Below, one piece after another: positions 57,080-64,000 of a stretch of DNA of 64,000 nt. A program made the position numbers and the translations under genes. Positions within the stretch are counted from its first letter, which is position 1, and the number at the start of each line of letters is the position of its first letter. This DNA comes from Prosopocoilus inquinatus (lineage: Eukaryota > Arthropoda > Insecta > Coleoptera > Lucanidae): NCBI GenBank assembly GCA_036172665.1, contig CM069876.1, forward strand, positions 36,983,001 through 37,047,000, given 5' to 3'. The notes beneath the pieces were generated by a model. That model saw nothing but the letters and a program-made list of their open reading frames with translations, had not been told where the DNA came from and made no database searches.

Positions 57080-58030
57080 TAGATCAGAACAATGTCTCGT
57101 CAGCTGAATTTCCTGGAATTATGCACACGGCACGAGTCGCAATAGGGAACAATGAAGTCGAGCTTACGGAAGTTTCAATATTGCACCTAATTACGCACGT
57201 GATTAAGGATTTTTTATGCATAGGAAAATGCCATCGATACATCATATGATATCCACGTCTCCTTACGAATCCAAACGGGAAGAAGTGCATAAAAGCTCCA
57301 ACAGCGGACGAAAAGCGGTCTCTCCCAGTGCAGTTTTCCTTGTCCTAATTACACGTTCTGTTCCTCGTTGAAGTTATTTTTTACTTTTCTTATTTGTTAT
57401 TTAAATTTTTCCAATTTCTTCAGTGTGTAATTCATTTCGAGAATGAAGATACAACTCTTCACCATGTTTTTTTTTGTATTTTGGTAATCAATTTAGTTAT
57501 GACCGAATTTTATTAATTAAATTAAATTCTGGTTTCAAAAAAAATTCCAGTCGGCGTTGGTGAGCTGAAACAAAAATTCATTTTTGCGGATAAACAAAAG
57601 ATATTTTCTAACACAGGCTTTTTTGTCATGTATATTATATTCGCCTTTCTCTCTAAACCATTTTCTCTCTCTCTATTTATTGCTGTATTTTTGGTAACAT
57701 TTATTCCTTATTCTTTGTAATCTTGGATTTTTGTTTGTTTGCAAAATTTTTATTTAATACGTCAATAACTCACTCGGTCTTAATTAAAAGTGGTAACTTT
57801 TTATTATAAACTAAATTTCAAATTTTGTTAATACACAGTTACATTTAACAATTTTGGCATTTTTATTTGAAATTTTCTCGAAAGTAAAGTTTTCGTTTTG
57901 AAATCCAAGAAGATTAAAACCAAGAGAGAGAAAAAAGCGAAGCATTTTCGACAATTCTGAAAATACATGTAAACGGCATTCGAGCAACCGTGGAAAACGA
58001 ATTGGGAAATCGATTTCTGGCTTCTCGTTG
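57080..58030 (-). repeat. Dispersed repeat family R1, longest copy
   Basis: Read on the minus strand it contains, in order, the CCAGAAATCGATTTCCCA segment (58025-58000), the segment also seen at 40220-40460, the 57360-57465 segment that matches 1812-1915, the GTTTGGATTCGTAAG...ATGTATCGATGGCAT segment matching 48178-48225, and the CCGTGTGCATAATTCC segment matching 51970-52040. It shows that these scattered pieces belong to one family at least 0.95 kb long. Confidence 0.65.
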
Positions 58031-58174
58031 AAAACTAACAAATAAATATATTCTTTTTATTATGCTGGTAACTAAGAAATTCGAGATACAACTTACGTAT
58101 GAATTGTTAAAAGAATTGGACACGAAAGGGTATGAAAACTAAGTTTTCAGACCCTGTTCGCCCGTTCTTACTAT

Positions 58175-58213
58175 TATAAACAACGGAGGTCCTAACATCA
58201 TGCCTCGAGGCGT
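58175..58213 (-). pseudogene. Reverse-transcriptase motif fragment
   Basis: The minus strand reads TPRGMMLGPPLFI, a degenerate GVPQGSxLGPLLF motif, and it resembles the units at 42.2-42.7 kb. No other part of a reverse transcriptase is visible. Confidence 0.35.
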
Positions 58214-58449
58214 ACGTTATCAAAACAGGATGTCACACAAACAAGAAAAGCTTTAGAAATAAAATTGATAAAATAGATAAGACAAAAAGTTGGAAATAAA
58301 AAAAACACTTAAAAAATGAAGGTAAGGAATGAAAACAAAATTCGAGTGAAGTGGAAATAAAAAAATTAAAAACTAAAGAAAATTCTAAACGCCGCCGCAA
58401 CAAATTTACTACTACTGTCAAACATGTTTCAAACTTGACAGTTCTTTTC
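58214..58449. other. Non-coding spacer
   Basis: A-rich on the plus strand; the 72-codon minus frame at 58233-58451 is composition-driven. Confidence 0.35.
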
Positions 58450-59165
58450 AAATATTAAGTGTACGCTTATTAGAAGATGGCGCTGTTTTTGGTTTGTTTA
58501 TAGAAATAATTTTAAAAACCTTCAACATACAAACTAGATACTAAATTTAAACTCTGCAATTTAACGTCGACGTTGGAGTAAAAAGCAATAAGTAGACTTC
58601 GATTTCCACGAGATGGCAATACTTGACAAACGATCCTAATCGCATTTTTTAATTTCTAATTTGGAATTTGAAATAAGAAATAATATATTTAGTGCAAGTC
58701 GGTTGTCACGAGATTCAAATTTTGTAAATAATTTTGAAAATGTAGAGCTTCTGAAAAATCGCATCCCACTTGATAAATATTCCCAATATTAATTGCACCT
58801 CGCAAACGCAACTTCGCATTTTGTTTAATTTTAAATTTGAAATAAAAAAATAATATATTTAATTGCCGCGAGAGATGGGGCTACTTTCAGATTGTTTACG
58901 AATAATTTTGAAAACGTGCAGCCTAATAAAACTCGCATCCTACGTGGCAAACACTCCTAATTATAATTAAATTTCAGATTCATATTTTTTTTAAATATTT
59001 TTTGTTTATTTCTAATTTTAAGTTTGGAATCAAAAATAATGTATTTATTGCAAGACGATCGCCACAAGATGGAGTTACTTTCACATCGATTGCAAACAAG
59101 ATTCAAAACGAATTTCGCATCTTACTTGATATGACAGACGTTTCTAATTTTCGTTTTAGACACAA
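58450..59165 (+). repeat. Degenerate tandem array, ~170-190 bp units, about four copies
   Basis: TAATATATTT followed by a TGCAAGNCGNTNGCCRCGAGATGG-like block occurs at 58681, 58851 and about 59039, and a partial first unit lies near 58470. Each unit also has TAATTTTGAAAA and CGCATCYTACKTGGYAAAYA phrases. Confidence 0.65.
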
Positions 59166-61737
59166 TGGGAAAACGTGCAAAATCAACTTTTGCTGACGAA
59201 GCTGCTACTCTAACCTCAAATGAAGATCTAGGATTCCCCCGGGCAACATAAACCAACTTGAAGTAATTAAGTAAAGACCGGACTTTTAGGTCGTGAAAAA
59301 GTCGATAAAAGGTACCCAACTTAGGTTTTTATTTTCTCTTTGTAGATCCTTAAAAAAGTCCAATAAAATTAAATATAATATTAAAATTAAATGACAATTT
59401 GGGCACGTTATCTTGCGACATGGAGCTGTACAGTAGACGCTCGGAAGGTCTATTGAAATCTAAACTAATTTTTTGCATAAAAATTAAACTCATCCAAAAT
59501 TTTCTACAAAGTTAGGTGAATTGCGCAAATTATTGACCGTGTTTTTGATGCTATATTAAATCGCTGTATAGTGGAGAAAAGGTATTGTTTAAACCTTAGA
59601 CAAGAAATTCAATATTTTAATCTGCAAAACAAGAAATTATCGTTTAAAATTTGAAACACGATTACGTCTGTTATTTGATTCAGCCACTGTGAACGCCTTT
59701 CTTTTACACAGTTTTAACTTTCGGCAATTTTTTTTGTATATTAAATCGTATTTTAATCTCTTGAAAGGGCCGCGTTCAGAAACCACAGCAGCTAAGTTGC
59801 TGACTCAGCTCCTATTTTAAAGTTGCGCTACATTACACGCTCAGGAACACCATCGCTAGCAAGAAAAAATTCCTGTTTGAACACAAAAATTACTATTTTT
59901 GGAAGAACAGGTATTATTTGTGTCTAAAAGTTCAATTAGGTGGCAATAGGTGGAAAAAATTGAAAAAAAGGTAATTTAGGTGAAATAAAATTTAGTCAAA
60001 TGATACTATTTCTATTGGAACGAAGAAGATATACAAGAAAATCTTTAAAACCTTAAAAACTGAAGAAACGCGTTTTACTTAAAATCCGGTGTCGAGTAAT
60101 AAGAAATTAATAAAAAAAATATAAGGAAAGAGATGAGCGAAAATGTGTAAATTAATAAATCGTCGATTATCGTGATTAATAACACACGTTTCTTTTGCCG
60201 ATAGCATTAAATACTTAGATCAGGGACGACCACTAGCGGGGAAGGGTACCCCCACCGCTTTAGGCTTTACAACTGCGATCGCTGTATTTATTTGCCACGC
60301 ATTTCTCTATGAATCAGTTCTCGTTTTCCCGAAACAAACAAGAGTGGGGGTAGCGCTATCGAAGCGCCCAAGTGCATCGCTGACTTAGATGAACTCTTAC
60401 ATAGCGAATACGTACTTGAAGAAAGAAAAATGCGAAAAACATTGGAAGCACAGAAATACGTTTAAAAGCAGGGTTTCCAACATAATACAAAAGCCAATAC
60501 GGACTTATGGACTCGGTGTCTACACTAAGGGATCAAGATTATGGTCGAAACTGCACTCTTGCATAAAGGGTTCTATGTTTTTAATAGTAAACAAGGACGC
60601 ATTTTAGGCGGAAGGTTTCGTTAAATATTCGAGGATATGCTGAAGCGATCATAGTCGGAAAAAGTGCTAATCCTTAACGTGTCTGTCCTGTAAAAACAAA
60701 ACAATAAACCAGTCGAAGTCCGAGAAATCTATGCGGCACGCAGTAAGCACTACAGTTCTGGTCGATTGGATACAAAAACTTGTTTACATAACCGATTCAT
60801 TCCTAAATAAACTCGCATTCTTTTTGCAATGACGGCGCTATAATTGATAAGAATTAAATGTATTATGCCAGTCTTTTTAAAAGCTACATTAAAGAATTAT
60901 AATGTTTTCATAATTATTAATTTGAAAGAAGTAATAAAGGCAATTATGTTACATAAGTAATTTACATCAAACGGTTGTTTCTGATGCAATGAACGCGATG
61001 GGGAGAGTGCCTCGGGCATAAAATCCGTTCAGCGGCGACGTTGAAATCTACGCCGCTGCTTTGTTTATCTTTATACTGGTTTTTACCAGATATCCTAGGA
61101 ATGTCCGACCCTTAGATATCATACGATGTGTATCTCAAGGTTGACTACACTTATATTATTTGCACAAATTTATTTCGCCCTTTTGCGGTTGGATCAGTTT
61201 TAATTTTTGACAAAAAAGGCAATAAAGATACTCTATCAAAAACCAATTATCAAAATCACCGTCACAATGAAAAATATAATCCTCAATAATAAGGTGAGAT
61301 CTGTGCGAGACGTAATTAATTCTACCACCCCGGTGGCAGAGCGGATTAAAGGGGTGAATTTCGCGCTAATAATATTTCCAGATAGGCTTTGCGTGCGAGA
61401 CTAATAAAACAATTTGGATTTTTACGGCGGTGGCGTGGCGTTTTAATTTTTTTTTTACTCGCCGTTTTCGGCATAATTAAAACATGCTTCTGTTCTGTTC
61501 ATTGGGGGAGAGGGAAAGAGATAGTGTCGCAAAACACTCTGTTCCTAATATATAAATATCTGTGAATTCATGCTTCTAATTTCCAAATCCAGCTAACCAC
61601 CAACAGTTTGCTTTATATTCTCTTGACAGATTTGTCAAATTTGTTTACAATTTTCATAGCTCTAGCTCTGATTTAATAAACGCACGTCGTCTTTCATTCA
61701 CAAAATGCCCATTTTAAATCATAGTCCGTGAAGATTT
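59166..61737. other. Non-coding stretch
   Basis: No gene is recognised. A single MITE arm (GCCGCGTTCAGAAACC, then GCTAAGTTGCTGACTCAGC) at 59768-59812 resembles the arms of 45479-45613. Confidence 0.35.
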
Positions 61738-62900
61738 TAGATTAGGCAACCAATACATCAAATCCTATTTCGTAAATATTTTCTGGAATCTAGTAGGTCT
61801 AGAATTGTTAGCGTTTATCAACTGTCATATTTGAAAATTTTGACGTTTTTCGCCTACAATTCTATTGACGGTTTCTATCCAAGTGCACTAGTTTTATTTG
61901 TACAGCATTTGAGAAAAAGTCATTTTGTATAAACATGGAAATCTCGCGTGAAAATTTTCGTGCCATGATTTTTTACGATTTCAAATGTGGTCTAACGCCG
62001 AAACAATGCCTCGATCGACTTCATTTGGCTTTTGGAGATGAAGCACCATCAAAGTGCTGTGTTTATAATTGGTTTGCAGAATTCAAGTATGGACGTACCT
62101 CTCTCAGTGACGAATTTCGTGAAGGTCATCCATCAACATCTGTTGTTGCCACTACTGTGCGTAAAATGCTTGAGCAAGATCGACATGTGACATACCGTGA
62201 GATTCAAGCATCCTTACGCATTAACATGAAAGCAATACACCAGATTTTGCATGATCATTTGAACGTACGAAAGCTTTGCAATCGTTGGATCCCACACAAT
62301 TTAACAGAAGCGCAAACGCAGGGTCGTGTCAAATGGTGCGAAGAAATGCTCAAGAAATTCAATGGAGGTCGTTCAAATTTAGTTTATAACATCGTTATTG
62401 GTGACGAAACGTGGATCTATTCGTACTAGCCAGAAAGTAAACAACAATCTACCGTTTGGGTATTTCAAAATGAACCAAAACCAACAAAAGTTAATCGTTC
62501 ACGCAGTGCTGCGAAGCAAATGATTGTTGTTTCTTTGGTTTAACTGGACATGTAGCAACCGTGGCTTTAGAGGATCGAAAAGTAAACAAGAATGCTGATT
62601 AGTATACTACAATTTGTTTGCCGGAAGTCATCGATCAAATTAGAAGAAACAATCGCAATCGACGAATTATTCTCCATCATGACATTCATACCGTTTCCAG
62701 AAACTTTTCCAGCAGCCCACGTACTAGAAGTATGGACGTAGAATGGGTTGCCTGCTTCCAATTCTTAAGGCGTTACGATTTAAAATGAGTACGGGGCCCT
62801 ATCTTATGTGTATCAAAAGGTATAAATTTCAATTCTGTTAACTTTTGTTGTAGTAACAACCAATTACAAAGGTGTATTTTAAATTTTAAAGCACCTCTAA
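61738..62900 (+). mobile_element. Decayed mariner element
   Basis: Contains the transposase relic at 61935-62765. A possible 5' end TAGATTAGGCAACCAATA at 61738 resembles some mariner termini, but no matching 3' inverted repeat was found, so the limits are approximate. Confidence 0.6.
61935..62765 (+). pseudogene. Mariner-family transposase, broken
   Basis: The first 164 codons (MEISRENFRAMIFYDFKCGL...) give the paired helix-turn-helix DNA-binding region of a mariner (DD34D) transposase, with WFAEFKYGRTSL at about 47-58, HVTYREIQASL at about 91-101 and RWIPHNLTEAQ at about 123-133. The first catalytic Asp is in VIGDETW (Asp157). An in-frame TAG follows at 62427. The frame then continues (PESKQQSTVWVFQNEP) to a shift near 62535, resumes as FGLTGHVATVALEDR, meets a second TAG at about 62599 and reaches the second catalytic Asp in ILHHD (about 62681). 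The third Asp region is missing: the sequence jumps to a short C-terminal-like tail. It cannot make active enzyme. Confidence 0.9.
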
Positions 62901-64000
62901 ATTTTAACAGCCTGTTACTAAATTACATAATTTCCCCCAGATCAAAGTTTTTACGTAACTTCGTAAAGCCAGACGGACATTCACACTGAGTACACTTGAA
63001 AGTTTTTCGAACTGCATTACTAACTGTATCACGTAAATTTCAAAACCTAAAACAACTTTGAGAAATATGAGAAAAATTTCGCCTATTCACTGCGCCTCAT
63101 TTAAATTATAAATTGCTCAAGAACACGCGAATTCCTCCCAGGCAAACTGAAGCGTATCCGACGAGCCGAGGGCATAAACAGCCGGAAACGAAGAGCTTCC
63201 GGCGTAAACTTTCAATCATCCGAGTGGAACTCTCAAAAAAAAAGACTCGAGCGTATTTATTTTGCCCTTCTCCGTCTGCAAATTGCCACCGAAGTTTTCA
63301 TTAACACGCCCCTGTTTCCTCTTGCCAGACGATTCATTTAGTTCGGGATCAAATTAATGCGTTCCTTAACTTTCCGGATTGATGTTGATGGAACTGATGT
63401 ACAACGCTCATCGGAGTTTAGAAGAGTTAATTTATGTTATCGAGATTTACTACTTCGTCAGAGTTCTTCTTAAATTCTTTCCGGACGTTACACGAATACC
63501 AAGAGACACTCTAAAATCGATCCATAAAATATCGTCCCTCGTTCTCATAAAGCAATCTCCGCACAAGTATATAGGTACAACCCTAGGGGTCGTCGAACTC
63601 GTCGAAAGTTCGAGAACTTCGTCTTATTAAACGGGTAGCTATAACACACCCGTGATAGTCTAATTAAGTAAGTGCTTTGCAATGCATTATGAACATGACC
63701 TGGCTGTATGCACAGTTCGTCTCATTTAATTACTAATCGATCTGGTATATCGTCGGTCGGAAAATACAAAACCCACATTTGGTTAAGTTAAGGAAGAGCA
63801 AATACATTCCAAACTTATATTAAGGCAAAGTTCTCAAACAGGAATTTTGAGAGTCAAGAAATTCGATAAGCTTTTAAAATTTACAGTTTTTGACACGTGC
63901 AAACTTTACTCTAGATTGGGTTGGGTTAATCTAGGTTCAATAATGATGTTGATGCCTGTTCAAAGTCCGAATAAAGGAGAATTCACCCTTAAGATCACAT
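62901..64000. other. Non-coding stretch
   Basis: No gene is recognised. GATTGGGTTGGGTTAATC at 63915-63932 resembles the T-rich array family. Confidence 0.35.

Noticed and set aside
61326..61350. CACCCCGGTG palindrome and a tRNA-like GGTGGCAGAGCGG string
   Set aside because: No B box or cloverleaf around it.

Overview
The window looks like a piece of an AT-rich insect nuclear chromosome. The evidence is one 5' exon of an insect-type NMDA receptor subunit, a CR1-like non-LTR retrotransposon, a mariner relic, many short TA-flanked inverted-repeat elements and long T-rich tandem arrays. A beetle is my guess, not a conclusion. Coding density is very low. I can defend one host coding exon, on the minus strand at 20455-20734; it carries a signal peptide, the start of an ANF-receptor-like domain and a splice donor. 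I did not find its following exons below 20455, so the first 20 kb is probably either its large first intron or intergenic DNA. A CpG-rich 5' flank lies at 20735-21060.

Layout. 0-4 kb: AT-rich DNA, a TA-flanked MITE (2072-2260) and an A-rich degenerate array. 7-9.1 kb: a degenerate tandem array with units of about 150-200 bp. 9.2-15.4 kb: a dense run of palindromic elements (9187-9308, 9317-10382, a 1.9 kb element with arms of about 390 bp at 11513-13443 that holds a second MITE, 14160-15092, 15170-15353). 16-25.5 kb: further MITEs, a hAT-like element with an 8-bp target duplication, minisatellites, and the NMDA receptor exon. 27.1 kb: two tRNA-like A-box sequences in inverted orientation. 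29.97-30.74 kb: eight repeat arms in strictly alternating orientation. 33-39.5 kb: T-rich arrays with a higher-order period near 1.1 kb, one of them split by a TIR element with perfect 27-bp ends, plus two LTR-leader units in tandem.

42-48 kb is a patchwork of tandem and dispersed repeats. Three of its units carry degenerate copies of the reverse-transcriptase motif GVPQGSxLGP. At 48247-51968 lies a nearly intact CR1-like LINE on the minus strand (SGNH-esterase ORF1, then EEP endonuclease plus reverse transcriptase). It sits inside an older dispersed repeat whose two halves flank it. Its ORF1/ORF2 junction holds a TTTTTTA heptamer in exactly the phase needed for -1 frameshifting. The remainder (52-64 kb) is repeats, one uncertain ORF behind a good splice acceptor, and a decayed mariner transposase (61935-62765).

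No operons, CRISPR arrays or prokaryotic features are present. The interest is in repeat biology: nested palindromes, higher-order arrays and one possibly recently active retrotransposon.
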